Under the pieces are notes generated by a model, which saw only the letters and a program-made list of their open reading frames with translations, did not search any database and had not been told where the DNA came from. This document shows positions 17,551-26,942 of a DNA stretch of 64,000 nucleotides, piece after piece; the first letter of the stretch is position 1, and each line of letters opens with the position of its first letter. Made by a program: the position numbers and the translations under genes. Location of the stretch: NCBI RefSeq assembly GCF_005576615.1, contig NZ_CP040330.1, forward strand, positions 1,364,001 through 1,428,000, given 5' to 3'. The stretch is from Natrinema versiforme (GTDB taxonomy: Archaea > Halobacteriota > Halobacteria > Halobacteriales > Natrialbaceae).

Positions 17551-19019
17551 CGGAGGCCGCGACCACCGAGCCGGCCGGGTCGGAACGAACGGGCTCGGGG
17601 CTCTCGACGCGGCGATTGCTCGCGGTGCTCTTCCGGGAGGAGTGGCGACTTCACACCCAGTTGTTCGGCGGTTGGCGGTTCGCGCTGTTCCCGTTCGTCA
17701 TCGCACTGCTGGCCGTGAGCGGGACCGTGGCGCTCGTCGAGACCGGCACCGCGACGGAGACCGTCGTTGGCGGCCTGCACATCCTCGCGTTCGCGTTCGG
17801 GCTCTACAGCGGCACCGCGGGCTTCGCCGGCTCGGACATGCTCGAGAACGTGTTCGGCCGGCTGTCGCTGCTGCTCTCGTCGTCGACGACGCTGCCGCTC
17901 TCGCGCCGGCGGCTACTGGGCGCGTTCCTCCTGAAGGACGCGCTGTTTTACGGCGTCGCGTTCGTGCTGCCGATGGCGCTGGGGAGCGTGGCCGTCGACG
18001 GCCTCTCGGCGATGACGCCGCTTTCGGTCGGACTGTTCTGGCTCTCGCTGTGTCTCGTCTTCGCGGTCGGGATGGCGACGACCGTCGCGCTGATCGCCGT
18101 CCGCACCCGCGGCGCGCCACCGTGGGCGATCGGACTGGCAATCGCGGTCGCCGTCGGCGGTATCTGGGCAACCGGCGGGCTCGGCACCCTCCGGTCCGTT
18201 CTCGTCCCGATCGACGGCTCCGCGGTCACCGCCGGCGGACTGGCCGCCGTCACCCTCGTCGTCGCCGCGGGGTCGCTCCTGCTGTACGATCCGACCGACG
18301 GCCGCCCCTCGCGGACCGCGACCGACCGCTTCGCCGGGCTCAGCGAGGTCCTCCCCATCGACAACGCGGCGCTGGTCACGAAGTCACTGCTCGATCTCGC
18401 GCGCTCGTCGGGCGGCGTCTGGAAACCGTTCGTCTCGGCCGGTATCCTGCTCGCGCTCGTGGCCGCGCTCGTCGGCGTCGTCGACTCGATCACTGGCATC
18501 GCGCCCGCGCCCGGGATCTTTTTCGGTGGCGTCCTCGCCCTCTCGGCCTTCACGACGTACAACTGGTTGACCCAGTTCGACTCGCTCGAGGCCTACCTCA
18601 CCTACCCGGTCTCGATCGAGGACGTCTTCCGCGCGAAGCGGCTCGCGTTCGTCCTGGTCGGCGCGCCGACGGTCGCCGTGCCCTATCTGGCGGCCGTGCT
18701 CTGGTTCGAGGCCACGCTGCCTGACGCCGTCGTCGGAGCGATACTGCTGGCCGGCTACGCGCTGTACTACTACGGGCTGACCGTCTACATCGCCGGCTTC
18801 GATCCCAACGAGTTCCTCTTCGACGCCGTCCGCTTCGCGACGTTTACCCTCGGCGTCGCCGTCGCGCTCGTGCCGACGCTGGTCGCTGGCTTTGTCGTCG
18901 TCCCGCCGTCGCTCGAACTCGTCGCCGGTCTCGGCGTCGCCGGGATCGGGCTGGGCGTCGTCGGGATCGTCCTCTCGAGTCGCGCCGGACCGCGCTGGGA
19001 CGCGCGATACGGAACGTAG
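17547..19019 (+). CDS. ABC-2 type transporter permease
   Basis: 490 residues with about ten or more hydrophobic segments distributed along the length, such as [37 protein letters not shown] and [20 protein letters not shown] cytoplasmic N-terminus carries [13 protein letters not shown], an ABC-2 coupling-helix-like segment. Its start overlaps the stop of the ATPase gene by four bases, so the pair is translationally coupled. Cargo is unknown: it lies between cobO and cobQ, but ABC-2 systems usually export rather than import, so a corrinoid role is only a possibility. Confidence 0.87.
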   Translation: MTEAATTEPAGSERTGSGLSTRRLLAVLFREEWRLHTQLFGGWRFALFPFVIALLAVSGTVALVETGTATETVVGGLHILAFAFGLYSGTAGFAGSDMLENVFGRLSLLLSSSTTLPLSRRRLLGAFLLKDALFYGVAFVLPMALGSVAVDGLSAMTPLSVGLFWLSLCLVFAVGMATTVALIAVRTRGAPPWAIGLAIAVAVGGIWATGGLGTLRSVLVPIDGSAVTAGGLAAVTLVVAAGSLLLYDPTDGRPSRTATDRFAGLSEVLPIDNAALVTKSLLDLARSSGGVWKPFVSAGILLALVAALVGVVDSITGIAPAPGIFFGGVLALSAFTTYNWLTQFDSLEAYLTYPVSIEDVFRAKRLAFVLVGAPTVAVPYLAAVLWFEATLPDAVVGAILLAGYALYYYGLTVYIAGFDPNEFLFDAVRFATFTLGVAVALVPTLVAGFVVVPPSLELVAGLGVAGIGLGVVGIVLSSRAGPRWDARYGT

Positions 19020-19107
19020 CGGCTCGAATCGGGACAATATCGAGAGTTCGCGTTCGCGATCTCGTCGTCCGCTCGACGAGGGACGAAACGAGTCCGCCGC
19101 GAAGGAA

Positions 19108-19128
19108 CCGATAGGACGATACTATCGG
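19108..19128. promoter_or_regulatory. Small hairpin just upstream of cobQ
   Basis: CCGATAG (19108-19114) and CTATCGG (19122-19128) are perfectly complementary around a 7-nt loop, 24 bp before the cobQ start. The 133-bp gap after the permease gene shows no other feature. It could be a leader hairpin or terminator; it is far too small for a known cobalamin riboswitch. Confidence 0.35.
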
Positions 19129-19152
19129 CAGCGCGAATGCGTCCTAACGCGG

Positions 19153-20763
19153 ATGACCAGAACCCTTCTCGTCGCCGGAACTGCGAGCCACGTCGGCAAG
19201 TCGACGGTCGCCGCCGGTCTCTGTCGGCTGCTCGCCGACCGCGGCGTCGCCGTCGCCCCGTTCAAGGGCCAGAACATGAGCAACAACGCCCGCGTCGTCG
19301 TCCGCCCGGACGGCGGCGAGGGAGCCGACGACGGGACCGGAGCGAGCGCCGACGCCCAATGGGGAGAAATCGGCGTCTCCCAGTTCGTACAGGCTCGAGC
19401 GGCCCGAACCACGCCGACTACCGACTGCAATCCCGTGCTCCTCAAGCCCCGGGGCGACGGCGAGAGCCAACTGGTGCTGCAGGGCGAGGCCCACGATCAC
19501 GTCCCCGCCGGCACCTACTACGAGGAGTACTGGGAGCGAGCGCGCGAGGCCGCCGAGGCATCCTACCGCAGGCTGGCGGCCGACAACGACGTGGTCGTCG
19601 CCGAGGGCGCGGGCAGCATCGGCGAGATAAACCTCCACGATCGAGATCTCGCGAACGTCGAGACCGCCCACTTCGCCGACGCCGACATCCTCCTGTTGGT
19701 CGACATCGAACGCGGCGGGGCCTTCGCCAGCCTCTACGGGACCATCGAACTCGTCCCCGACGCGATCCGCGACCGCATCGTCGGCGCGCTCATCACGAAG
19801 TTCCGCGGGGATCCGTCGCTGCTCGAGCCCGGTATCGAGGAGATCGAAACGGAGACCGGCGTCCCGATTCTGGGCGTGTTACCCTACGACGACCCCGGAC
19901 TGCCGGAGGAAGACAGCGTCGGCCTCCCCGGTACCGAAGAGCGGGGCGTCGTCGGCGACGACGACGGCGTCCCGGACGATCGCCGCATCCGGATCGCCGT
20001 CCCCCGGCTCCCCCGAATCTCGAACGCGACCGATCTCGAGGCGCTGGCGGCCGAACCCGGCGTCTCGGTGGTCTACGTGCCGGTCGACGGCGACCGGCGG
20101 GGCGACCCGCTCGCGGGCGTCGACGCCGACGCCGTCGTGGTGCCGGGCACGAAGAACACGGTCGACGACCTGCTGATGCTTCACGAAGCCGGCTTCGCCG
20201 ACGCGCTCGCAGCCTTCGACGGGCCGGTCGTCGGCGTCTGCGGCGGCTACCAGATGCTCGGCGAGCGGATCACCAACGCCGCGCTCGAGGGAACAGGCGA
20301 GGACGACATCGTCGAGGGATTGGGATTACTGCCGGTCGAGACCCGCTTTGCGGGCGACAAGCGCCTCGAGCGGACGACGGTTCCCGTCGACGGCACCGCC
20401 TCGCCGCTGCTTTCGGGGGCCGACGGCTCCGCGTCGGGGTACGAGATCCACGCCGGTCGGACGCAGGCGCTCGAGGACGTGGGCCGGCCGCTCGGCGACT
20501 CGAGTGCGGCCGCCGGACGGGTGCTCGGGACGTACCTGCACGGCCTGTTCGACAACGAATCGGTTCGGACGGCGTTTCTCGACGCCGTTGCGGAGCGGGC
20601 GGGCGTCGACCGGCCGACAGCCGAGGAGTCGGCGGCCTCGTCGATGGCGGGAGACGAAACCGGATCGACGCCGTCCGACCGGGCGGCGCGGCTCGTTCGC
20701 GAGCACGTCGATCTGGATGCACTCGGCGAGCCGTTCGGTGCAGAAGACGGAGAGGCGGAGTGA
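19153..20763 (+). CDS. cobQ: Cobyric acid synthase
   Basis: 536 residues; amidates four side-chain carboxylates of adenosylcobyrinate a,c-diamide using glutamine and ATP. The dethiobiotin-synthetase-like ATPase domain begins [20 protein letters not shown], and [12 protein letters not shown] is diagnostic for CobQ. The C-terminal class I glutaminase domain has the nucleophile Cys in [13 protein letters not shown] and the catalytic His in YEIHAGRTQ. Somewhat longer than bacterial CobQ because of acidic insertions (about residues 50-65 and near the C-terminus). ATG 19153 follows a small hairpin. Confidence 0.95.
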   Translation: MTRTLLVAGTASHVGKSTVAAGLCRLLADRGVAVAPFKGQNMSNNARVVVRPDGGEGADDGTGASADAQWGEIGVSQFVQARAARTTPTTDCNPVLLKPRGDGESQLVLQGEAHDHVPAGTYYEEYWERAREAAEASYRRLAADNDVVVAEGAGSIGEINLHDRDLANVETAHFADADILLLVDIERGGAFASLYGTIELVPDAIRDRIVGALITKFRGDPSLLEPGIEEIETETGVPILGVLPYDDPGLPEEDSVGLPGTEERGVVGDDDGVPDDRRIRIAVPRLPRISNATDLEALAAEPGVSVVYVPVDGDRRGDPLAGVDADAVVVPGTKNTVDDLLMLHEAGFADALAAFDGPVVGVCGGYQMLGERITNAALEGTGEDDIVEGLGLLPVETRFAGDKRLERTTVPVDGTASPLLSGADGSASGYEIHAGRTQALEDVGRPLGDSSAAAGRVLGTYLHGLFDNESVRTAFLDAVAERAGVDRPTAEESAASSMAGDETGSTPSDRAARLVREHVDLDALGEPFGAEDGEAE

Positions 20764-20808
20764 GGCAATCTGCAGCGGCTACAGCGGCTACAGAATCCGT
20801 TCGATCGA

Positions 20809-21198
20809 TTATGCCGAATCGCCGCGGTAGGTACCGAGCAGTTCCTCGAGGATGATACACTCCTGATCGGTCTCCTCATAGTGGGTATCGATGAACCGTT
20901 CGGCGGCCTCGTAGTTGCCGCGCAGGCCGTGCTTTCGGACGTTGATCACGGCGTCGAGGAAGAACGTTCCACCGTCGGCCCCGAGCGCTTTCGCGTGGTC
21001 TTCGTCGCTGATATCGAGTTCCGACTTGATCTCGTCGAAGTTGAACGTCTTCACCTCGTGATCGGAGTCGATCAGGGCGAGAACGTACTCCGCGGAGAAG
21101 CGATAGAACTCGGATTTGCTTTCGAACATACCGTCTTCGACGAGCGAGTCGATCTCTTCGACCACGTCGTCGGGGTACCTGACGGTATCTTTCGCCAT
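20809..21198 (-). CDS. Ribbon-helix-helix (CopG-type) regulator with C-terminal extension
   Basis: 129 residues. Residues 1-45 (DTVRYPDDVVEEIDSLVEDG, then SKSEFYRFSAEYVLALID) fit the ribbon-helix-helix fold: a beta strand followed by two helices. The remaining ~80 residues, including DAVINVRKHGLRGNYEAAERFIDTHYEE, form a helical domain I cannot assign; it could mediate oligomerisation or ligand sensing. Leaderless from a TATA-like AATAATTAG about 25 bp upstream. It converges with cobQ, 45 bp apart. Confidence 0.78.
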   Translation of the reverse strand: MAKDTVRYPDDVVEEIDSLVEDGMFESKSEFYRFSAEYVLALIDSDHEVKTFNFDEIKSELDISDEDHAKALGADGGTFFLDAVINVRKHGLRGNYEAAERFIDTHYEETDQECIILEELLGTYRGDSA

Positions 21199-21221
21199 GT
21201 CCGGATACTGCTCGCTACTGA

Positions 21222-21231
21222 CTAATTATTG
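21222..21231 (-). promoter_or_regulatory. Predicted TATA box of the ribbon-helix-helix regulator
   Basis: AT-rich stretch (CAATAATTAG on the minus strand), 24-33 bp upstream of the start codon at 21198. Confidence 0.5.
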
Positions 21232-21373
21232 TTTCTACTGTTCAGCGTATGTGTCGGTGTGGGTATGTGACAGATCACGGCGCAGTGCCCGCAGTCTCGA
21301 GCGATTCGGCAGGTCCGTATCGAGTCTCGAAACGGAACGAACGTTAAAGGGATCGGACCGGGTTCACTCTGAC

Positions 21374-22147
21374 GTGTGGATCGACGTGTATCCCGGCGTT
21401 CTCCTCAGTTCCCTCCCGTGGTGGATCGCAGCGCCGCTGGTCCAGCTCGCGGTGCTGGTGTTCGGGATGGCGCTCGACGAGACCTACGTCAATCGAACGA
21501 CGGTGCTGACGGGTGCGATCGCGGTCCACATCCACGGCTTCGTCGCCGGCGAGGTCGGACTACTGGTCGGGCTCTACGCCGATCTCGGCCTGCTCGTCGG
21601 CGCGTACGGCGTGTACGCCTACGTCGTCGACGCCTACGTCGGGAACGCCTTTCGGCTCGTTGCGTTCCTCGTCTACTCGCCGCTCTCGGTCTTCCTCGTG
21701 ATCCTGACGGCAGGACCGACGCTGTTCGGGATCGAACCGCTGTTCGTCCCCGCGCTCGCGCTGGCCGGGTACGGAAACATCCAGCTCCGGGAGTATCTAT
21801 CCCCGAGCGATCCCTACTACTTCGGCCCCGAATCGGAGGCGGCGTTCGAGTCCGCCGTCGAAGCCACCGCCGAAACGGACGCAGGGTCGGGAATGAACGA
21901 GCACGCGACGACGGGGACCGATACCGCAACCACGGGGACCGACGCCGCAACCACGGAAACCGACGCCGCGACGCCGACGGAAAGCGACACCGGGACAGCG
22001 GCCGCTGCGAGTGCTGACGGCTCGGATCCCGACCCGTTCGCCGAGGCTCGCGACGACGGCGGGACCGACCGTCCCGCCGGCGAACCGGCCGCGGCCGCCG
22101 ACTCGAGCGAGCGGGGGATTCTCCCCGAGTTCATGCGCCGGCTCTGA
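21374..22147 (+). CDS. Polytopic membrane protein with acidic low-complexity tail
   Basis: 257 residues, family not recognised. The first ~150 residues contain four or five hydrophobic segments (VQLAVLVFGMALDETY, LTGAIAVHIHGFVAGEVGLL, LVAFLVYSPLSVFLVIL, LFVPALALAGYG). The C-terminal ~100 residues are Ala/Thr/Asp-rich, with the near-repeat TTGTDTATTGTDAATTETDA encoded by tandem 18-bp-scale repeats around 21906-21965, followed by an acidic linker ending in FMRRL. GTG 21374 (VWIDVYPG) is chosen because upstream codons overlap the divergent regulator. No operon partners. Confidence 0.68.
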   Translation: MWIDVYPGVLLSSLPWWIAAPLVQLAVLVFGMALDETYVNRTTVLTGAIAVHIHGFVAGEVGLLVGLYADLGLLVGAYGVYAYVVDAYVGNAFRLVAFLVYSPLSVFLVILTAGPTLFGIEPLFVPALALAGYGNIQLREYLSPSDPYYFGPESEAAFESAVEATAETDAGSGMNEHATTGTDTATTGTDAATTETDAATPTESDTGTAAAASADGSDPDPFAEARDDGGTDRPAGEPAAAADSSERGILPEFMRRL

Positions 22148-22237
22148 TCAACCGGCCGCCGAGTCGCAACCGGCGGCTCTGCTCCGTTCGCGCCCACCTG
22201 CAGCTTTATTATTTCGGGCCCCGAATCGCGGTACGTA

Positions 22238-22489
22238 ATGGCAGACGAAGCCGAACTCCGCGAGCAGATGATCGACGCCTTCGAGGACGCCGACTATCCA
22301 GTCTCGGGGCCGATGGACCTCGTCCCGGCGCTGCCGAACGGTCCCGGGACGACGTTCGAATCCGGTGACTTCTCGATGACTGCGATGGAACTGAACACCA
22401 AGACCTCCGGCGGTGACTTTCCGTACGAAGACGTCGAGTCGCTCGTCGACGACCTGCTCGCACAGCTCCGGGAGCGAGGCGAGTTGTGA
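22238..22489 (+). CDS. MTH865-family small protein
   Basis: 83 residues. Resembles the archaeal MTH865 family (short helical EF-hand-like fold, function unknown): ELREQMIDAFEDADYPV, then LVPALPNGPGTTFESGDF and a C-terminal helix VESLVDDLLAQLRERG. Length and order of motifs match the family throughout. Preceded by a TATA-like TTTATTATTT about 28 bp upstream of the ATG, so it is probably leaderless and monocistronic. Confidence 0.85.
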   Translation: MADEAELREQMIDAFEDADYPVSGPMDLVPALPNGPGTTFESGDFSMTAMELNTKTSGGDFPYEDVESLVDDLLAQLRERGEL

Positions 22490-22636
22490 GCCGGCGGCTC
22501 TCGGACGGCGGTTCCCGACGGCGTCCCGTCGACGGGTGAGGAACGACCAGCAGGCTTTTATTCCGAATCCGCGTTGGTAGAACGGAGCGCGGTGACGGAC
22601 AGAAACGACCGAAGCCGAGCAAACAGGGGGTAACGG

Positions 22637-24754
22637 ATGACCGGAACGCACCGATCGGAATCGATCGTCGTCGTGACAGATACTCGAGCGGGAGAGAGCT
22701 ATCTCCGGCCGCGCCTCGAGAAGGCGATCGAGCACGACGTTCGAACGGTCCCCGCATCCGGCGACCTCGAGAGCGTCCTCGGATCTGTGCCATCGAACGG
22801 GAACGCCGACGCCGACGGGGCGACCGATTCGAACCGCGAGGACGGGGAGACGGAAGTATCAGACGGTGGCGAGACCGCCCCGGAGAGCACGGCGTCGGCG
22901 GACGACGGCGAGGCGGCGTCGGCTCCACCGTGTGCCGTCGTCCTCGAACTCGACTGTCCCGGCGAGATACAGACGGTTCTCCGGCGCGTCCACGCGACGT
23001 TCCCGGACGTTCCGACTATCGTCGCGCCACGGGAGGGCAGCGAACGGCTCGCTACCGTCGCGCTCAGGGCCGACGCGACGGAGTACGTCCCGACCGAACG
23101 CGACGAGGACCCGATCGATCGGATCGTCTCGACGGTTCGGTCACAACCCCAGCCGCCGTCGGACGGCGACGACGGCCGATACCACCGCATTCTCGCCAAC
23201 GAACTGCCCGACGAGGCCTTCGTCATCGGCGAGGACGGCACGTATCTCGAGGCGAAGGTCCGACCCGACTCGGCCGACCTGTACTCGACGGCCGTCGACG
23301 AGCTTCCCGGAACGCAACTCGAGGACGCGTTTCCCGATCAGGTCGCCGCGAAACTGCAGGACTGTCTCGATCGGGCGATCAGGACCGACGACGTCCAATC
23401 GGTCGAGTACGACGCGAAGACGACCGACGGCCGCCGTCGGTTCGAGGCCCGCGTCGTCCCGATCGACCAGCGAATTCGGGGCCGACGGGCCGTCGTCTGG
23501 CTGGCGCGAGACATCACCGAACGGGTCCGGCGCGAACGGAAACTCCGCTCGCGACAGGCCCAACTCGAGACGCTCAACCGGATCAACGCGGTCGTCAGGC
23601 AGGTGATCGAGACGCTGGTCGAGGCACCGGCCCGCGACGCGATCGAGCGCGAGGTCTGCGAGCAACTCGTCGACTCGGAGCTGTACTGCGGGTCGTGGAT
23701 CGCCGAGCGGACCGGCGACGGCCGACTATCCTTCCGGACCGGAGCCGGCGAGGCCGAGACCTACCTCGACCGCGTCCGCGATCTCGACGGCGACCACGAG
23801 CGTCCGGCCATGCGGGCGATCCAGACCGGCGAGATCCGGACGACGAACCGGATTCTCGAGGACGAGACGGTCCCGGAGCCGCTACAGGAAGCCGCCCGCG
23901 CGGACGATGTCCGATCCGCAATCGCCGTCCCGATCACCCACGAGGACGCGACCTACGGCGTGCTCACCGTCCTCGCGAGTCGAGACGACGCGTTCAGCGA
24001 ACGCGAGCGGGCCGGGTTCAGGCTGCTCGGCGAGACGATCGGGTTCACGATCATGGCCGTCAAGAACCGCCAACTGCTCTTTGCCGACACCGTCGTCGAA
24101 CTCGAGTTTCGGATCGACGGCGGCGACACGTTCGCGTTCGATCTCTCCGAGGAGTACGGCTGTATCTGCTCGCTCGAGTGGGCAGGCACCACGGCGAACG
24201 GGCGGACCTTTCAGTACGTCACGATCGACGGACTTGACGGCGAGACGGTCCTCGCGGCGGCGAGTGAGCACGAGTCCGTCGAGGAGTGTCGACTCATTCA
24301 CGACGGCGAGGAGAGCTGTACGATCGAGATGCGGCTGGCGAAGTCGGGGGTCCGGACGCTCACGAATCACGGCGCGACGATCCGGGATGTCACGGTCGAG
24401 AACGGCGTCGGGACCTATCTGGTCGAGGTCTCCCAGGACGCCGATGTCCGAGAGATCGCGGAGGCGCTGACGCTCGTCTACGAGACCACTGAACTCGTCG
24501 CTCGGCGGGAGGTTGATCGACCGGTTCGGACGGCGGCCCAGCGCAGAAACCGGATCCTCGATCGGCTCACCGACCGCCAGCTCACGACGCTGCGACTCGC
24601 GTACTACGGCGGCTTCTTCGACTGGCCGCGCGAGAGCACCGGCGAGGAGATCGCCGAGGCGATGGACATCTCGCCGCCGACGATGCACCAGCACCTGCGG
24701 AAGGGGCTCAAGGCGATTCTCGGCGAGTTCTTCGAGGGCGGCGGACACAGCTAG
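22637..24754 (+). CDS. Bacterio-opsin activator-type multidomain regulator (receiver-like, PAS, GAF, HTH-10)
   Basis: 705 residues. Residues 1-165 look like a receiver fold interrupted by an acidic insert. A PAS-like domain follows (about 170-290, ending RAVVWLARDITERVRRERK), then a GAF domain (about 310-460, with AIAVPITHEDATYGVLTVLA), the Bat sensor-like domain (465-620) and a C-terminal HTH-10 domain (LTDRQLTTLRLAYYGGFFDWPRE, then EEIAEAMDISPPTMHQHLRKG). These proteins sense redox, light or small molecules and activate nearby or distant promoters. Cytoplasmic; no histidine-kinase core. Target genes cannot be told from context. Confidence 0.9.
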   Translation: MTGTHRSESIVVVTDTRAGESYLRPRLEKAIEHDVRTVPASGDLESVLGSVPSNGNADADGATDSNREDGETEVSDGGETAPESTASADDGEAASAPPCAVVLELDCPGEIQTVLRRVHATFPDVPTIVAPREGSERLATVALRADATEYVPTERDEDPIDRIVSTVRSQPQPPSDGDDGRYHRILANELPDEAFVIGEDGTYLEAKVRPDSADLYSTAVDELPGTQLEDAFPDQVAAKLQDCLDRAIRTDDVQSVEYDAKTTDGRRRFEARVVPIDQRIRGRRAVVWLARDITERVRRERKLRSRQAQLETLNRINAVVRQVIETLVEAPARDAIEREVCEQLVDSELYCGSWIAERTGDGRLSFRTGAGEAETYLDRVRDLDGDHERPAMRAIQTGEIRTTNRILEDETVPEPLQEAARADDVRSAIAVPITHEDATYGVLTVLASRDDAFSERERAGFRLLGETIGFTIMAVKNRQLLFADTVVELEFRIDGGDTFAFDLSEEYGCICSLEWAGTTANGRTFQYVTIDGLDGETVLAAASEHESVEECRLIHDGEESCTIEMRLAKSGVRTLTNHGATIRDVTVENGVGTYLVEVSQDADVREIAEALTLVYETTELVARREVDRPVRTAAQRRNRILDRLTDRQLTTLRLAYYGGFFDWPRESTGEEIAEAMDISPPTMHQHLRKGLKAILGEFFEGGGHS

Positions 24755-24967
24755 CCGGCCTCGAGCCGTCCTGCCGTCGGCGATTGCGCCGTGCGAGCCC
24801 GGCGACCCGTGGCTCACGGGACTCGCGGTTCGATTTCGGGACCGAATTCAGGCTGGAGTGACTCTCACGTTTTCTTAAAAGTTGACCATATGAACCCCAG
24901 TAGCGATGCGGGTGACGGCCGATCGATCGGGTAGGAATGACGACCGTCTGGGGGACGCAGTTCGGCT

Positions 24968-25321
24968 GTGGATGGCGGGGAGGCGTGGGGCGAGATTGAC
25001 GTGGTAGCAGTACCGTTCAGGGCCCTCTTCGAGGGGTCGAATAACCGGTACTACACCGACTGGCAGGTCAGGCGGCGGCTGCGGACCGGCGCGTGGGCGC
25101 TCTGTATGCGACAGCGAGCGCCGGCCCGGTGGCTGGTCGAAACCAAAGCCGAGGCGTTGCTCTCGCTCGCGCCGATCGAGCCCGCCGAGTTGCCGACCGG
25201 GGTCGAAATCCGCGTCGCCGACGATCGCGCTCGAGTCGTCGACCCTCGAGACAGATCGCCGACGACGGGCTCGAATCGAACGGCCACCGACGAGGGCGAG
25301 ACGGCACCGACCGAGAGGTAA
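24968..25321 (+). CDS. Hypothetical protein upstream of the metzincin
   Basis: 117 residues from GTG 24968; GTG 25001 is an alternative. Family not recognised. The central part is compact (VAVPFRALFEGSNNRYYTDWQ, then GAWALCMRQRAPARWLVE) and the last ~35 residues are charged and low in complexity. Codon use follows the haloarchaeal GC3 bias, which supports coding. A promoter-like TTTTCTTAAAAG occurs at 24868-24879, about 90 bp upstream. The metzincin gene starts 44 bp after its stop, so the two may be cotranscribed. Confidence 0.5.
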   Translation: MDGGEAWGEIDVVAVPFRALFEGSNNRYYTDWQVRRRLRTGAWALCMRQRAPARWLVETKAEALLSLAPIEPAELPTGVEIRVADDRARVVDPRDRSPTTGSNRTATDEGETAPTER

Positions 25322-25365
25322 TACGTGTCGTCATTCACCCGCGAACACTGGGTCTCACCCGACCG

Positions 25366-26184
25366 ATGTCGCCCGTGAAGCGTCGCGTGTTCCTCGGAAC
25401 GGTCGGGTCGATGGCCTCGCTCGGCACGTTAGCGTACGCGACGCGCGACCCGGACGAGACGCTCGCGGTCCGGATCTGGTTCTCGGAACGGGCCGCGACC
25501 TACGACGGGGTCGCCGATCGCATCCTCGAGTATCTCGAGGAGGTGTTCGCCCTCGAGTACTGGACACTCGACGTCTCTATCGGCGGCTCCGTCTCGGTCT
25601 CGACCGAGGATGCCGCGCGACTCACCATCCGCGGCGAGTGGCCGAGGGCCGTCGCTGCGGGCGCGCTCGGCCGCCGCGACCTCGAACCGGTGTCGGACGT
25701 CAACCTGCTGGTGACCGACGGGGAGATGGAACGAGCACCGACCGGATACGGAATCCCCCACATCGCATCGGTCGGCGGGGCCCGACACATCGCCGCGCTC
25801 GAGTCGTTCGACGAACTGGTCGACGACGACGCGCGCTTGATCGTTCCGTACGCGACGCCGACGCGGTCGATTCAGGTGCTCGTCCACGAGATCGGACACG
25901 CGCTCGGACTGGAACACGAACACGGCGTCGCGTTCCGCCGCGATGGGGCCGTGATCGCGACGCCGATGCTCAGCAGCTACGCGTGGGATCCGTCGTACGA
26001 TACCGACCGCCCGCACTGTGGGACGGCGATTCCGAGCACGGACGACCGAAAACGGAAACTCAGCCTCGCCTTTTCGTCGTGTGCCCGCCGCGAACTCGCG
26101 GCCTACGAGGGCGGGCTTTTCTCGAACGGCACCGCTCGGCGAACCGACCGATCGCTCCCGGAGCGACGAAACAGGACGCGGTGA
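25366..26184 (+). CDS. Tat-exported metzincin-type zinc protease
   Basis: 272 residues. A short twin-arginine-like signal (KRRVFLGTVGSMASLGTLAYA) predicts export. The zinc site is complete: HEIGHALGLEHEHG near residue 180 fits HExxHxxGxxH, giving three His ligands and the catalytic Glu. A Met-turn candidate is in ATPMLSSYAWD downstream. This places it with matrixin/archaemetzincin-type proteases acting outside the membrane. The preceding ~140 residues are a pro- or substrate domain of no clear family. An in-frame upstream extension to 25093 lacks a signal and overlaps the previous gene, so it is rejected. Confidence 0.82.
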   Translation: MSPVKRRVFLGTVGSMASLGTLAYATRDPDETLAVRIWFSERAATYDGVADRILEYLEEVFALEYWTLDVSIGGSVSVSTEDAARLTIRGEWPRAVAAGALGRRDLEPVSDVNLLVTDGEMERAPTGYGIPHIASVGGARHIAALESFDELVDDDARLIVPYATPTRSIQVLVHEIGHALGLEHEHGVAFRRDGAVIATPMLSSYAWDPSYDTDRPHCGTAIPSTDDRKRKLSLAFSSCARRELAAYEGGLFSNGTARRTDRSLPERRNRTR

Positions 26185-26231
26185 CGACCGGCCGGCGACG
26201 GAATCGAGACGACGTCGAGTCGCTCGTCTCG

Positions 26232-26585
26232 TTACTCCTCGGTTTCGTCGTCGTCGTCCTCACCGCGGGCGAAACTGGCCTGTGGCTCGCCCTCCTGGTC
26301 CGTGCCGGCGTTTGGCCCTTCGATGAGCGCCTCGAAGTCGTCGACCTCGTCGTACTGATCTCGGTACACCAGCGCCGCTTTCCCCGCGGAGCTGATCTCG
26401 TAGAGCCCGGACCGCTCGGCGGGTCCGATCTTGTTGACGAGCCCGTAGTCCTCGAGCACCGGCAGTCTGGTGTTGATGTTCTTCCGGCTCTTTCCCGTGT
26501 GTGCAGCCAGATTCGTTGCGACGTTTCGTCCCTTGTCCTCGAGCGCCTCGAGGATCAGGAAATCAGTTGGTTGGCGGAGTTTCAC
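26232..26585 (-). CDS. PhiH1-repressor-like winged-helix regulator
   Basis: 117 residues. MKLRQPTDFLILEALEDKG, followed by NLAAHTGKSRKNINTRLPVLEDYGLV and IGPAERSGLYEI, closely follows the haloarchaeal winged-helix family related to the phage PhiH1 repressor. The C-terminal 25 residues are acidic and disordered. Although phage-named, the family is widespread on chromosomes and no prophage genes are seen nearby. A TATA box about 25 bp upstream makes it leaderless. Confidence 0.85.
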   Translation of the reverse strand: MKLRQPTDFLILEALEDKGRNVATNLAAHTGKSRKNINTRLPVLEDYGLVNKIGPAERSGLYEISSAGKAALVYRDQYDEVDDFEALIEGPNAGTDQEGEPQASFARGEDDDDETEE

Positions 26586-26942
26586 TCTCGTTCACTCTCG
26601 TACCGGTCTATATTTCCAGTGGTAACTAATACTTTCGGCTCGAGACGTGGTGTTTTCGATGGTAATTGCCACCCACAATATTAAATAGAGGCATAACGTA
26701 TGCCCGATCGGGTGGGTCGAGCGACCCCCAGACGGATCCCCACCGTCGCAGTCGAACCGAGCCCGATTCACGAACCGCTGCTCCCCGGTATCGGGTTCGG
26801 TCACCACCTGCCCGTACTCGGCTCCCACCCGCTCCCTACAGCCGTCCTCCTTCGTCGGACACCACACAGGAGCGAGCCGACGGCACGGACAACGAATCGG
26901 TCGATCGAAGCCAGGACGACGCCACCGTCCCGTCCGTCGTCG
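26586..26942. other. Intergenic region between the winged-helix regulator and otsB (357 bp)
   Basis: Holds the promoter of the regulator (minus-strand AAATATAG, about 26606-26614) and a second AT-rich promoter-like stretch, CAATATTAAATAGAG (26683-26697), that could drive transcription in either direction. Short open frames exist on both strands but none shows a family motif or convincing codon bias. No structure stands out otherwise. Confidence 0.5.

Noticed and set aside
19020-19152. Cobalamin riboswitch upstream of cobQ
   Set aside because: Only a 7-bp hairpin is present; there is no B12-box-like conserved sequence and the 133-bp gap is too short for the known structure.
26232-26585. A prophage, suggested by the PhiH1-repressor-like regulator
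   Set aside because: No integrase, portal, capsid or terminase-like gene and no attachment-site repeats are seen nearby; the regulator family is common on chromosomes.
26592-26867. A 91-residue minus-strand protein in the gap before otsB
   Set aside because: It spans two promoter-like AT stretches, its last third translates AT-rich promoter DNA, and no family is recognisable.
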